A stretch of DNA of 64,000 nt, taken from Rhizobium sp. FKL33. GTDB taxonomy: Bacteria; Pseudomonadota; Alphaproteobacteria; Rhizobiales; Rhizobiaceae. The first letter of the stretch is position 1. The number at the start of each line of letters is the position of its first letter. Of this stretch, positions 34,475 through 42,819 are shown in pieces. The position numbers and the translations under genes were made by a program. The notes under the pieces were generated by a model. The model did not search any database, was not told where the DNA came from, and saw only the letters and a program-made list of their open reading frames with translations. Location: contig NZ_STFX01000020.1 of the NCBI RefSeq assembly GCF_005222915.1, positions 91,690 to 155,689 on the forward strand. Reading direction: 5' to 3'.

Positions 34475-35515
34475 TCAGACCCAGCCCATCAATTCGCGAC
34501 GCACCTGTGCTTCCAGCGCATCCATGCCTTCTTCGCTGTCGTTGAGACAGGGAATGTGGGTGAATTTCTCGCCGCCGGCGTGATGGAAAATCTCGCCGGC
34601 TTCGCCGGCGATTTCCTCCAGCGTTTCCAGGCAGTCGGACACGAAGCCGGGATTGATCACCGCAATGCGCTTGACGCCGTCCTGGGCGAGCTTCTCCATG
34701 GTCTTGTCGGTATAGGGCTGCAGCCATTCTTCCGGCCCGAAGCGCGACTGGAAGGTGACCATGAGTCTCTCCTTCTCCCAGCCCAGCCGTTCGCGCAGCA
34801 GGCGCGTGGTCTTGTAGCAGGCGCAGTGATAGGGATCGCCCTTCTTGAAGTAGGATTGCGGAATGCCGTGATAGGAGGTGACCACCAGTTCCGGCTGCCA
34901 GTCGAGGCTGGCGAGGTGCTTCTCGATCGATTTGGCCAGCGCGTCGATATAGGCGGGATGATCGTGATAGGGCGGCACGGTGCGCAGCGCCGGCTGCCAG
35001 CGCATCGCCTTCAGCGCGTCGAAGGCCTTGTCGTTGACGGTTGCGGTCGTCGCCGCCGCATATTGCGGATAGAGCGGGAACAGCACAATCCGGTCGCAGC
35101 CCTGATCCTTCAGCGCATTGATGCGGTCCTTGATCGAGGGCTGGCCATAGCGCATGCCCCAATCGACCACCACATTGGGGAGGTCGGCGAGGCGGGTCTG
35201 CATCTTCTCGGCTTGCGAACGCGTATAGGTGCGCAGGTAGCTTTCGTTCAAGTCCTTGTTCCAGATTTCCTCGTAGGCCTTGCCGACCTTCTGGGGGCGC
35301 TTGTTGAGCACGATGCCGAACAGGATCGGATACCAGAACCAGGGCGACCATTCGATCACCCGGCGGTCCATCAGGAATTCCTTGAGATAGCGCCGCATGG
35401 ACGTGTAGTCCGTGCCATCGGGCGTGCCGAGATTGACGAGGAGGACCCCGACCTTACCGATTTTGACCTGTGGGTGGTTCGGCGGAAAATGCTCAGGCGC
35501 GGCGCTCATACTCAA
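34475..35515 (-). CDS. hemH: Ferrochelatase
   Basis: The 346-residue product shows the ferrochelatase features VGVLLVNLGTPDGTDY near residue 23, TSYHGIPQSYFKKGDPYHCA near residue 213 (with the metal-coordinating His) and NPGFVSDCLETLEEIAGEAG near residue 287. It inserts ferrous iron into protoporphyrin IX, the last step of heme synthesis. No other heme gene is adjacent. It reads on the same strand as the preceding 5'-nucleotidase gene, from which a terminator separates it. Confidence 0.95.
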   Translation of the reverse strand: MSMSAAPEHFPPNHPQVKIGKVGVLLVNLGTPDGTDYTSMRRYLKEFLMDRRVIEWSPWFWYPILFGIVLNKRPQKVGKAYEEIWNKDLNESYLRTYTRSQAEKMQTRLADLPNVVVDWGMRYGQPSIKDRINALKDQGCDRIVLFPLYPQYAAATTATVNDKAFDALKAMRWQPALRTVPPYHDHPAYIDALAKSIEKHLASLDWQPELVVTSYHGIPQSYFKKGDPYHCACYKTTRLLRERLGWEKERLMVTFQSRFGPEEWLQPYTDKTMEKLAQDGVKRIAVINPGFVSDCLETLEEIAGEAGEIFHHAGGEKFTHIPCLNDSEEGMDALEAQVRRELMGWV

Positions 35516-35579
35516 TCCTTCGAATTATTCTTGTTCTACGCTGGGCGTCGCCCTTCGGATGAACTGCGACGGGTATAGA

Positions 35580-35613
35580 AACAAAAGGCGGCCCGGAAAA
35601 GTCCGGACCGCCT
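35580..35613 (-). terminator. Terminator downstream of the 5'-nucleotidase gene
   Basis: AGGCGG-CCCGGA and TCCGGA-CCGCCT form an almost perfect stem with loop AAAG; on the minus strand it is followed by TTTTGTTTC. It lies just beyond the stop codon at 35637. Confidence 0.8.
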
Positions 35614-35636
35614 CTTATGCGCGCCGATGTCGCGGC

Positions 35637-37520
35637 TTACTTGGCCGGGACGGTCAACTCTCCACCGACGGGCAGGGCCCGCGGCTTGAGCGATTTGTTG
35701 GCCTCGGCGATCTTCTTCCAGTCGAAGCCGCTGCCATAGAACTTCACGGCCAGATCCCAGAATGTGTCGCCCTTGGCGATCACATGCTTGGTCTCGGTCG
35801 GCTTGGCGGCTTCCGTCGCAGCAGGGGCTGCGGCCGGCGCGGTCTCTGCAGCGGGCTTGGCTTCGGCGGCCGGCTTCGCCTCTGCCGCGGGCTCGGCGAC
35901 GACAGGCTTGGCGAGTTCGGTGATGCGGCCGTCGAGATAGGGCTTGTAGGGCGAGTTCTTGCCGATATAGGCCGCCACCGTGTCCTCGAGGCTCGGGCCG
36001 AAGTCATAGGCCTTGATCGCTTTGTCGGCGAAGACCTTGTAGCCGTCGCCGCCCTGGCGGGTGTAATTGTTGGCCACCACGCCATAGATCTTGGCGGGGT
36101 CGATCGGCTTGAAGGCGTCGCCGTCCTTCACCTGCACGTCCGACACCCGCGAACCGGCGGGCTTGGAGCCGTCGAAGGCGAATTTCAGGCCGGCCACCTG
36201 CGGGAAACGGCCCTTGCCTTCCTCGACCTGGCTGACGCCGCTTTCGAGCGCCGCGACCACGTCCTCGCCCTTGAGCTGGAAGGTGGCGATGGTGTTCTGG
36301 AAAGGCAGCACCGTCAGCACTTCGCCCATCGACACGTCGCCGGCGTCGATCGAGGCGCGCAGGCCGCCGCCATTGGCGAAGGCGATCTGAATGCCCTGGT
36401 CCTTGACGCGATCAAGCATGGCGTCGGCGACGAGATTGCCCATCTCGCATTCGCGGGCGCGGCAATTGTCGCGCGAGCCGTCGATGGCCGCCGTGCTCGC
36501 GCCGATCACCTTGGCTTTCAGCGCTTCGATCGGCGCGCCGAGTTCCTTCACCTTGGCGGCGAAGGCTTCGTCGGGCTTGACCGAGGCGTCGAGCAGCTTC
36601 GGAGCGCCCGTCGCCGACTTCACCTTGCCGGCGTCGTCGAACACCAGCTTCAGCTCGCCGAGATATTTGGAATAGGCGTAGGCGGTGACGACAGGCACTT
36701 CGATGCCAGCCGGATCCTTCACCATGGTCGGGTAGGGGCCGGCTGCCTTTTCGTCGGTGTTGGACAGCAGCGTGTGGCTATGGGCTCCGACGATCACGTC
36801 GATGCCATCAACCGCTGCGGCGATCTGTTTGTCGCGGGGATAGCCGACATGCGACAGAAGCACGATCTTGTTGACGCCCTGCGCCTCGACATCCTTCACG
36901 GCCGATTTGAGATAGGTGATTTCGTCCTCGAACAGGATCGAGGGGCCGGGAGACGAGGTCTCGGGCGTATCGGTGGCGAGGACGGAGAGGATCGCGACCC
37001 TCTGGCCGCCGACATCGGCGATCACATAGGGCTTCAACTTCCCGCCAACAGGCGAGCTGGCGGGCGCCATGACATTGCCGGAGATGATCGGAAACTTGGC
37101 TGCGTCGATGAACTTGGCGAGTTCTTCCGGACCGTCGTCGAATTCGTGATTTCCGACCGCCATGGCGTCGAAGCCGATGCCGTTCATGAAGTCGGCGATC
37201 GCCTTGGTCTTGTAGGTCGAGTAGAACAGCGAGCCCTGCGCCTGGTCGCCGGCGTCGAGCACCAGCACATTGCCGTTGGCGGCCTTGATGGCGGAGCGGG
37301 CCTGATCGATCGCCGTCTTCATGCGGGCGATGCCGCCGAAGCATTCGTTCTTGCCTTCTTCTTCGGCCGAGCAGGTCGAATCGTATTTGTTGATTGCTTC
37401 GATGCGGGAATGGAAATCGTTGATATGGAGGATGTTCAGCTCATAATCGGCGAGCGCGGCGCCTGCGGACAATGCAAGCGCCGAAACGCCGAACAGCGCC
37501 AGGCGAAGTAGTTTCGTCAT
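35637..37520 (-). CDS. Periplasmic 5'-nucleotidase/metallophosphatase with C-terminal LysM domain
   Basis: The 627-residue protein starts with the signal peptide MTKLLRLALFGVSALALSAG. A calcineurin-like phosphoesterase domain follows (about residues 24-270) with the metal motifs LHINDFHSR, DAGDQAQGS, GNHEFDDG, LSHVGYPRD and GAHSHTLL. The UshA-type C-terminal nucleotide-binding domain is at about 320-510. A Pro/Ala/Glu-rich linker near 525-570 leads to a LysM domain (KGDTFWDLAVKFYGSGFDWK, about 578-625), which should tether the enzyme to peptidoglycan. UshA-type enzymes hydrolyse extracellular nucleotides to nucleosides and phosphate. The LysM addition is absent from E. coli UshA. It stands alone. 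Confidence 0.9.
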   Translation of the reverse strand: MTKLLRLALFGVSALALSAGAALADYELNILHINDFHSRIEAINKYDSTCSAEEEGKNECFGGIARMKTAIDQARSAIKAANGNVLVLDAGDQAQGSLFYSTYKTKAIADFMNGIGFDAMAVGNHEFDDGPEELAKFIDAAKFPIISGNVMAPASSPVGGKLKPYVIADVGGQRVAILSVLATDTPETSSPGPSILFEDEITYLKSAVKDVEAQGVNKIVLLSHVGYPRDKQIAAAVDGIDVIVGAHSHTLLSNTDEKAAGPYPTMVKDPAGIEVPVVTAYAYSKYLGELKLVFDDAGKVKSATGAPKLLDASVKPDEAFAAKVKELGAPIEALKAKVIGASTAAIDGSRDNCRARECEMGNLVADAMLDRVKDQGIQIAFANGGGLRASIDAGDVSMGEVLTVLPFQNTIATFQLKGEDVVAALESGVSQVEEGKGRFPQVAGLKFAFDGSKPAGSRVSDVQVKDGDAFKPIDPAKIYGVVANNYTRQGGDGYKVFADKAIKAYDFGPSLEDTVAAYIGKNSPYKPYLDGRITELAKPVVAEPAAEAKPAAEAKPAAETAPAAAPAATEAAKPTETKHVIAKGDTFWDLAVKFYGSGFDWKKIAEANKSLKPRALPVGGELTVPAK

Positions 37521-37610
37521 GTTTTTCTCCCTCATAAAAAACGTCATGCGATGAGCTTTAGCCCCATCCTGTGACAGTCATTCGTCGATCCATCGCCCAT
37601 TCTTGCGGCG

Positions 37611-37982
37611 TTACATCGTGCCCGTCTTGCGGACGAGCGTGAATTGAGCGCCGGAATCGGCGGTGCAGTTCAGCTGTTGCGGCGAAATCAGCGCGCAATT
37701 GACGCGCGACTGCTTGTTCTGGACATGCGAGGTCATGCTGATTTCATAAAGGTTTGCGCCCTGGCCCTTCACATAAGTACCCGAGGCGAGGAGTTGGTTG
37801 GTGTCGGTGGTCCGGGTGTTGAAATTGCCCGCCTGGAAGGTGGAAAGAAGACCGTTCGGGTCCGTCCATGTGCCTTCGATCGTCACCGGCTGCGGCTGCG
37901 TCGGCAAGGGTCTCGCCTGTTCCGTTGCGCAAGATGAGAGGGTGGCGGCGGCGGCGATGGCCGCGAGGGCGTATAGCTTCAT
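37611..37982 (-). CDS. omp10: Outer-membrane lipoprotein, Omp10 family
   Basis: The 123-residue protein begins MKLYALAAIAAAATLSSCAT with a lipobox LSSC (lipidated Cys18). Its mature part (IEGTWTDPNGLLSTFQAGNF, TRTTDTNQLLASGTY, NCALISPQQLNCTADSGAQF) follows Brucella Omp10 position by position, including the cysteine pair. Omp10 is an exposed minor lipoprotein of Brucella with unknown biochemical function. It is monocistronic here, with the 5'-nucleotidase gene upstream on the map but in a separate unit. Confidence 0.88.
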   Translation of the reverse strand: MKLYALAAIAAAATLSSCATEQARPLPTQPQPVTIEGTWTDPNGLLSTFQAGNFNTRTTDTNQLLASGTYVKGQGANLYEISMTSHVQNKQSRVNCALISPQQLNCTADSGAQFTLVRKTGTM

Positions 37983-38140
37983 TGGCGTCTCCCGAAGGCT
38001 GCGACTGTCCTCCGGCGGGACGGTCGCCTCTGCATTGTTTGCGCCATACTGGCGCTATTGCGCTGCGAAAGCAAGGCTTTGCGGGCTTCGAAGACGCGGA
38101 AGGAGGCTCATCGGGAGCGATCTGCTCCAATTCGTCACAA

Positions 38141-38171
38141 CAAAAAGAAACGCCCCGTGTTGCACGGGGCG
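38141..38171 (-). terminator. Terminator downstream of homospermidine synthase
   Basis: CGCCCCGTG and CACGGGGCG form a perfect 9-bp stem with a 3-base loop; on the minus strand it is followed by TTTCTTTTTG. It begins about 30 bases after the hss stop codon. Confidence 0.85.
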
Positions 38172-38199
38172 CTTGCAGAGCGGGTTTCGACGCGATTTC

Positions 38200-39645
38200 T
38201 CAGCGTACGAGGATGTTGCGGAACTGCCAGGGATCGGAGGTGTCCAGATCTTCGGCGAACAGGCCAGGACGGCCGTCGAGCGGCGTCCAGTCGGTATAGT
38301 GGCCTTCGACCGGACCGAGATAGGGCGACTGCACTTCCAGGCAACGCTTGTAGTCCATTTCGTCGGCCTCGACGATGCCGGCTTCCGGATTTTCGAGCGC
38401 CCAGACCATGCCAGCGAGCACGGCCGAGGTCACCTGCAGGCCGGTGGCGTTCTGGTAGGGCGCGAGCGAACGGGCTTCGTCCAGTGACAGCCGCGAGCCG
38501 AACCAGTAGGCGTTCTTCTCGTGGCCATAGAGCAGCACGCCGAGTTCGTCGACGCCGTCGACCAGTTCGGTCTCGTCGAGCACATGCAGCACCGGCTGGG
38601 CGTTGCCGCCATTGCCGAACATTTCATGCAACGACAGAACGGCGTCATTGGCCGGATGATAGGCGTAATGGCAGGTCGGACGGAAGGTCACGTCGCCGTC
38701 CTTGTCGCGGACGGTGAAATAGTCGGCGATCGAGATGGCTTCGTTGTGGGTGACGAGGAAGCCGTATTGCGGACCGGGGGTCGGGCACCAGGTGCGGACG
38801 CGGGTGTTGGCGCCGGGCTGCTCCAGGAAGATGCCGGCCTTGGAGCCCTTCTTGTGCTTGCGGGCGTTCTTGGGAGCCCATTTCTCATGCGTGCCCCAGC
38901 CGAGTTCGGCGGGCTGCAGGCCCTCGGAGATGAAGCCTTCCACCGACCAGGTGTTCCAGAAGGTGTTGAAGGGCTTCGGGTTCTTTGTGCGCTGGGTGTC
39001 GCGTTCGGCGATGTGGACGCCCTTGACGCCGAGCTTCTTCATCAGCTTGGCCCAGCCTTCGCGATCGTCCGCGCCGGGCTCTTCGAACTTGAGGCCGATC
39101 TCATGGGCGAGATTGACCAGCGCCTGCTTGACGAACCAGGACACCATGCCGGGATTGGCGCCGCAGCAGGAAACGGCGGTCGCGCCGCCGGGATTCTTGG
39201 CCTTTTCGGCGCGGACGGTTTCGCGCAGCGCATAATTGGTGCGCGCGGCGTTGTCCTTGTCCTTGTCGAAATAGAAGCCGAGCCAGGGCTCGACCACCGT
39301 GTCGATATAGAGCGCGCCGAGCTTGCGGCACAGCTTCATCAGATCGAGCGACGAGGTGTCGACGGAGAGATTGACGCAGAAGGCCTGACCTTCGCCTTCG
39401 CTGAGGAGCGGCTTCAGCAGGGTTTTGTAGTTGTCCTTGGTGACATGCGCCTGGATATGCTTGACGCCATGCTTGGCCAGTATGCCGCTCTCGTCGGCGT
39501 TGGGATCGATCACCACCATGCGGTTCTTGTCGAATTTGAAGTGACGCTCGATGAGGGGCAGCGTTCCGCGGCCAATCGAGCCGAAACCGATCATCACGAT
39601 CGGACCCGTGATTTCGCCATAAACCGGATGGGTGGATTCTGTCAT
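38200..39645 (-). CDS. hss: Homospermidine synthase
   Basis: The 481-residue protein has a saccharopine-dehydrogenase-like NAD domain starting MTESTHPVYGEITGPIVMIG with FGSIGRGTLPLIERHF. Family blocks CCGANPGMVSWFVKQALVNL (near residue 160) and EDLDTSDPWQFRNILV at the C terminus are also present. It makes sym-homospermidine from putrescine with NAD, and homospermidine is a main polyamine in rhizobia. The start at 39645 matches the conserved N terminus; the longer in-frame start at 39708 is rejected. Confidence 0.95.
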   Translation of the reverse strand: MTESTHPVYGEITGPIVMIGFGSIGRGTLPLIERHFKFDKNRMVVIDPNADESGILAKHGVKHIQAHVTKDNYKTLLKPLLSEGEGQAFCVNLSVDTSSLDLMKLCRKLGALYIDTVVEPWLGFYFDKDKDNAARTNYALRETVRAEKAKNPGGATAVSCCGANPGMVSWFVKQALVNLAHEIGLKFEEPGADDREGWAKLMKKLGVKGVHIAERDTQRTKNPKPFNTFWNTWSVEGFISEGLQPAELGWGTHEKWAPKNARKHKKGSKAGIFLEQPGANTRVRTWCPTPGPQYGFLVTHNEAISIADYFTVRDKDGDVTFRPTCHYAYHPANDAVLSLHEMFGNGGNAQPVLHVLDETELVDGVDELGVLLYGHEKNAYWFGSRLSLDEARSLAPYQNATGLQVTSAVLAGMVWALENPEAGIVEADEMDYKRCLEVQSPYLGPVEGHYTDWTPLDGRPGLFAEDLDTSDPWQFRNILVR

Positions 39646-39910
39646 TTTGGGCTGGTTCTCCTGTGGTCCCCTATGGACGCCTCCACTAAACACATTTTCA
39701 TGACACAAAAAAGGGCTCAGGAATCTTTGCCGGGGTGGTCGCGCAGCCGCCTGTCTCCACGGTTCCTCGCGAACAATGGAAATTCGCCGATTTGCGTCTA
39801 GTGAATCGATGGGTATATAAATTTTACAGCTTAGATTGTCTGATTCGCTTCTTAAAAGCTCTAATGTATTGCGTATTCCTCATATATATTGGCCGAACGG
39901 GGTGTCGAAT

Positions 39911-40555
39911 ATGCAATTCGGAGAGCGTATAATTCGAAATATATTTCTGTCATTTTTCTTTCTATTTATATTAGATCTATTCAATGTTGCAAATGTTACA
40001 TATCGCGAGACGGTTACATTTGTCGCGCCAATATCCGTCATCGACGCTATTCCGGATTTATCCGGCGAGAGTTTCCGGGCCAGTCTATCGGATTTCCCCG
40101 ATATCGCCTTGCGTGGCGCGGCGGATGTCTCGGCTCCGGATGCGAGCGTGATCACGGGCGCGATCGGCGGACTGCTGCGGCCCGCCACGACAGGCTTGAG
40201 GGTCCAGGCGCAAAGCGTCGCCCTTGCCGAACTCTGCCGCGCCGATCTCCGCGCCGAGGCGTGTCGTCAGCAGGACGCCGGCCGGCATCGGGCCCAGGCC
40301 CGATTGCGCGCCGCCTTGAAGCGGGATCAGGCGCTCACGGCGGCGACGAAGTCGGAGGATATCGGCGAGCCGGGCCCTGCCGGACAGGACGGCGATTGCG
40401 TCGAGGACGAGCCTTGCCCACTCCCTGTCGCGAGGCGGGGCGCAACGGTAGTTACGGTCGTGTACCGGCAGGAAGAGTCTGTGCCGACGGACCTTCTGGT
40501 TTCGCCGAAGCCGGTCAGAATGGTGGGCGGCCTAATCGTCAAGACCTATCGTTAG
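39911..40555 (+). CDS. Hypothetical membrane-anchored protein, AT-rich 5' half
   Basis: A 214-residue product starts MQFGERIIRNIFLSFFFLFI, with one strong membrane helix, and continues into an Arg/Ala-rich region and an acidic EDEPC stretch, ending MVGGLIVKTYR. I do not recognise it. The sequence from about 39800 to 40030 is strikingly AT-rich against its GC-rich surroundings, after which GC rises again inside the gene. A longer in-frame start exists at 39836. Its 3' end overlaps the convergent DUF3445 gene by 17 bases. The base composition suggests acquired DNA or a young, poorly adapted gene. Confidence 0.5.
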   Translation: MQFGERIIRNIFLSFFFLFILDLFNVANVTYRETVTFVAPISVIDAIPDLSGESFRASLSDFPDIALRGAADVSAPDASVITGAIGGLLRPATTGLRVQAQSVALAELCRADLRAEACRQQDAGRHRAQARLRAALKRDQALTAATKSEDIGEPGPAGQDGDCVEDEPCPLPVARRGATVVTVVYRQEESVPTDLLVSPKPVRMVGGLIVKTYR

Positions 40556-41438
40556 GCGTCTCGTCGCGCAGATAGCGGATGATCGCGTCACGACGGGCGA
40601 CCATGCCCTTGTAGGCGAGTTGTTCGGGCGTGAAGTCGCCGAGCTTGTCGGCCAGCGCCGAGGCGAGTGCGGCGAGGGCCGGATCCGTTTTCAGCCTTGA
40701 TATAGGATCGTTGTAGATCCTTATCGTGAAGACGATGGCGCCCGTCTCCGGCAGGCGGCGCAGCGTTTGGCGTTCGACCCGGATGAAGTTGATCGCCGGC
40801 GTGAACGTGTTGCGCTCGGCGCGCGCGCCCTTCTCCGGCGGCCAGAACAGATCCCCCGACGGATAGATCGACCAGTTCAGCCGCATGGCCGGCAGGTCCG
40901 GCTGCAGATTGTCGAAGATGCGGCTGAGCATCATGGCGTTGCGCGTGCCGCCAGCGTAATCGGGCACATGCGCATGCACGCCCTCCATCGGCAGCCCCGC
41001 CTTTTCCCGCAAGGACCAGGCAGACGGGAAGGCGACGAAGCCCGCCGTCAGCGTCCAGGCGCCGTTGCGCTTTTCGAGAATGGCGAGATCGTCCTGCACC
41101 AGCCGGCCCGCCGTCACCAGCAGCGCCTCGTCCGAGTGGAAAGGAACGTCCCGACCCGCCACGCTCACGCCGCCCTCTGTCTGGCGCCAGCGGTCGCCAT
41201 GGCGCGCCAGCAGGTGACCGGTCAGAAGCGCCAGGCATTCCGCCTGCGCCGCGCGGGAGGCGCCATCCTCCTGGAACACCTCGTCGCGCCGCTCGGCGAG
41301 CAGTCGGTCCTTCTCGTCGAGATAGGCGGCGAGATCGTCGTCCGGTTCGATCCAGTCGGCCGGATCGATCGCCGAGAGGCCTATGGCGAAAGGCTTGAGC
41401 GCGCTGGCATAGGGCGTGTAACGGAGCGCATCCGTCAT
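40539..41438 (-). CDS. DUF3445, heme-dependent oxidative N-demethylase family
   Basis: The 299-residue protein starts MTDALRYTPYASALKPFAIG and carries typical DUF3445 blocks: FPSAWSLREKAGLPMEGVHA-type sequence near residue 155, VPDYAGGTRNAMMLSRIFDN near 175 and WSIYPSGDLFWPP near 205. Family members include heme-dependent oxidative N-demethylases of secondary or tertiary amines. The start at 41438 is used because the longer frame enters the adjacent YciI-like gene. It follows that gene with 2 bases between stop and start, so the two are one operon. The substrate is unknown. Confidence 0.82.
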   Translation of the reverse strand: MTDALRYTPYASALKPFAIGLSAIDPADWIEPDDDLAAYLDEKDRLLAERRDEVFQEDGASRAAQAECLALLTGHLLARHGDRWRQTEGGVSVAGRDVPFHSDEALLVTAGRLVQDDLAILEKRNGAWTLTAGFVAFPSAWSLREKAGLPMEGVHAHVPDYAGGTRNAMMLSRIFDNLQPDLPAMRLNWSIYPSGDLFWPPEKGARAERNTFTPAINFIRVERQTLRRLPETGAIVFTIRIYNDPISRLKTDPALAALASALADKLGDFTPEQLAYKGMVARRDAIIRYLRDETPNDRS

Positions 41439-41440
41439 GA

Positions 41441-41728
41441 TCAGCCGTCTTTCAGGGCTTCTAGGCCGGAGGCGGTCGTGGTTACGGTCACTTCGGTGAT
41501 CGCGTAATCGGCGATGCCGTGGATCACGAAGGGGTCGGCGGCGCAAAACGCCTCGATCTCCACCCGGTCGCCACGGGCGAAAATCACCCCGCCTGTGCGC
41601 GGCGTCTTGCGGCCGGAGCCGAGGAACCATCCCTTGTCATAGCCTTCCTTCACCCAGGCCAGATGCGGCGCCATGTGCGCATCCGCCTGATCGAGAGGAA
41701 CTTTATAGGTGAGGTCGAGGATCAGCAT
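41441..41728 (-). CDS. YciI-like small protein
   Basis: The 95-residue product begins MLILDLTYKVPLDQADAHMA and has the YciI-fold pattern HLAWVKEGYDKGWFLGSGRK with the conserved His-Asp type pair and the later FVIHGIADYAITEV strand. YciI-like proteins are ferredoxin-fold proteins of unclear enzymatic role. It immediately precedes the DUF3445 gene, and the pair is divergent from trhO. Confidence 0.85.
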   Translation of the reverse strand: MLILDLTYKVPLDQADAHMAPHLAWVKEGYDKGWFLGSGRKTPRTGGVIFARGDRVEIEAFCAADPFVIHGIADYAITEVTVTTTASGLEALKDG

Positions 41729-41850
41729 GAAGGGCTCCGGATTTTTCCGGCGCCAACTGTGGTCGAGACCCGCTCCGAAAGCAAGATCCGAGGGCCTTTC
41801 GAGCCGCCTGCGCCGTTGCGCTTTTTCGCCAAAAGGATTATGCCGCCGCC

Positions 41851-42795
41851 ATGATCGAAAACGCCGCAAATCCCAGCTCTTCCCCTGCGCAGCCCTATCT
41901 CGTGGCGGCGCTTTACCACTTTGTCGCCTTTCCCCGTTTTCGCGACATTCGAGAACCGCTTCAGGCGTTGTGCGAGGCGGGCGGGGTCAAGGGCACGCTG
42001 CTTCTCGCCCATGAGGGCATCAATGGCACGATTGCCGGACCTGACGACGGCGTGCGCGCCGTGCTCGCCTTTCTCAAGGCGCAGCCGGAATTCGCCGGTC
42101 TGGAGCACAAGGAAAGCCGCGCCTCCAAGGAGCCTTTCCTGCGCATGAAGGTGCGCCTCAAGAAAGAGATCGTCACCATGGGCGTGGAGGACATCGATCC
42201 GACCCGGGTGGTGGGGACCTATGTCGCGCCGAAGGACTGGAATGCGCTGATCTCCGATCCCGATACGATCGTGATCGACACCCGCAACGATTACGAGACC
42301 GATATCGGCCTGTTCAAGGGCGCGGTCGATCCGCGCATCAAGACCTTCCGCGACTTTCCGGACTGGGTCCGCGAGCATGAAGGCCTGCACAACAAGCCGA
42401 AGATCGCCATGTATTGCACCGGCGGCATTCGTTGCGAAAAGGCGACCGCCTTCATGAAAGAGCAGGGTTTCGACGAGGTCTATCACCTCAAGGGCGGCAT
42501 CCTGAAATATCTCGAAGAAGTGCCGGCCGAGGAAAGCCTCTGGGAAGGCGCCTGCTTCGTCTTCGACGAGCGCGTCTCCGTCGAGCATGGGCTGAAGGAG
42601 GGCGGCCATCGCCTGTGCCGCGCCTGCCGCCATCCGCTGACCGCCGAGGACATGACCGCCAAGACCTTCGAGCCCGGCGTCAGCTGTCCGCATTGCCATG
42701 ACAGCCGCACGGATGAGGATCGCGCCCGCTTCCGCTCCCGCGAAAAGCAGATGCAGCTCGCCCGCGCTCGCGGTTCACGGCATCTCGGCTCCTGA
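41851..42795 (+). CDS. trhO: tRNA uridine(34) hydroxylase, rhodanese-like TrhO
   Basis: The 314-residue protein has the UPF0176/YceA layout. An N-terminal ferredoxin-like domain (about residues 15-110) is followed by a rhodanese domain (about 130-235) with the active-site loop [15 protein letters not shown] (Cys near residue 189), and a C-terminal cysteine-rich tail ([18 protein letters not shown]). TrhO hydroxylates U34 of certain tRNAs, the first step to 5-oxyacetyl/methoxyuridine, in the cytoplasm. It precedes the aminotransferase gene by 24 bases on the same strand; a functional link is not apparent. Confidence 0.92.
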   Translation: MIENAANPSSSPAQPYLVAALYHFVAFPRFRDIREPLQALCEAGGVKGTLLLAHEGINGTIAGPDDGVRAVLAFLKAQPEFAGLEHKESRASKEPFLRMKVRLKKEIVTMGVEDIDPTRVVGTYVAPKDWNALISDPDTIVIDTRNDYETDIGLFKGAVDPRIKTFRDFPDWVREHEGLHNKPKIAMYCTGGIRCEKATAFMKEQGFDEVYHLKGGILKYLEEVPAEESLWEGACFVFDERVSVEHGLKEGGHRLCRACRHPLTAEDMTAKTFEPGVSCPHCHDSRTDEDRARFRSREKQMQLARARGSRHLGS

Positions 42796-42819
42796 ATTTC
42801 AACACGCTAGGAAAAGCTC

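Noticed and set aside
35412..37511. 699-codon plus-strand open frame opposite the 5'-nucleotidase
   Set aside because: Antisense shadow of a gene with clear signal peptide, metal motifs and LysM domain.
37560..37590. Possible Pho box (CTGTCAC half-site) upstream of the 5'-nucleotidase
   Set aside because: Only one half-site is present; the second direct repeat expected 11 bases away does not match.
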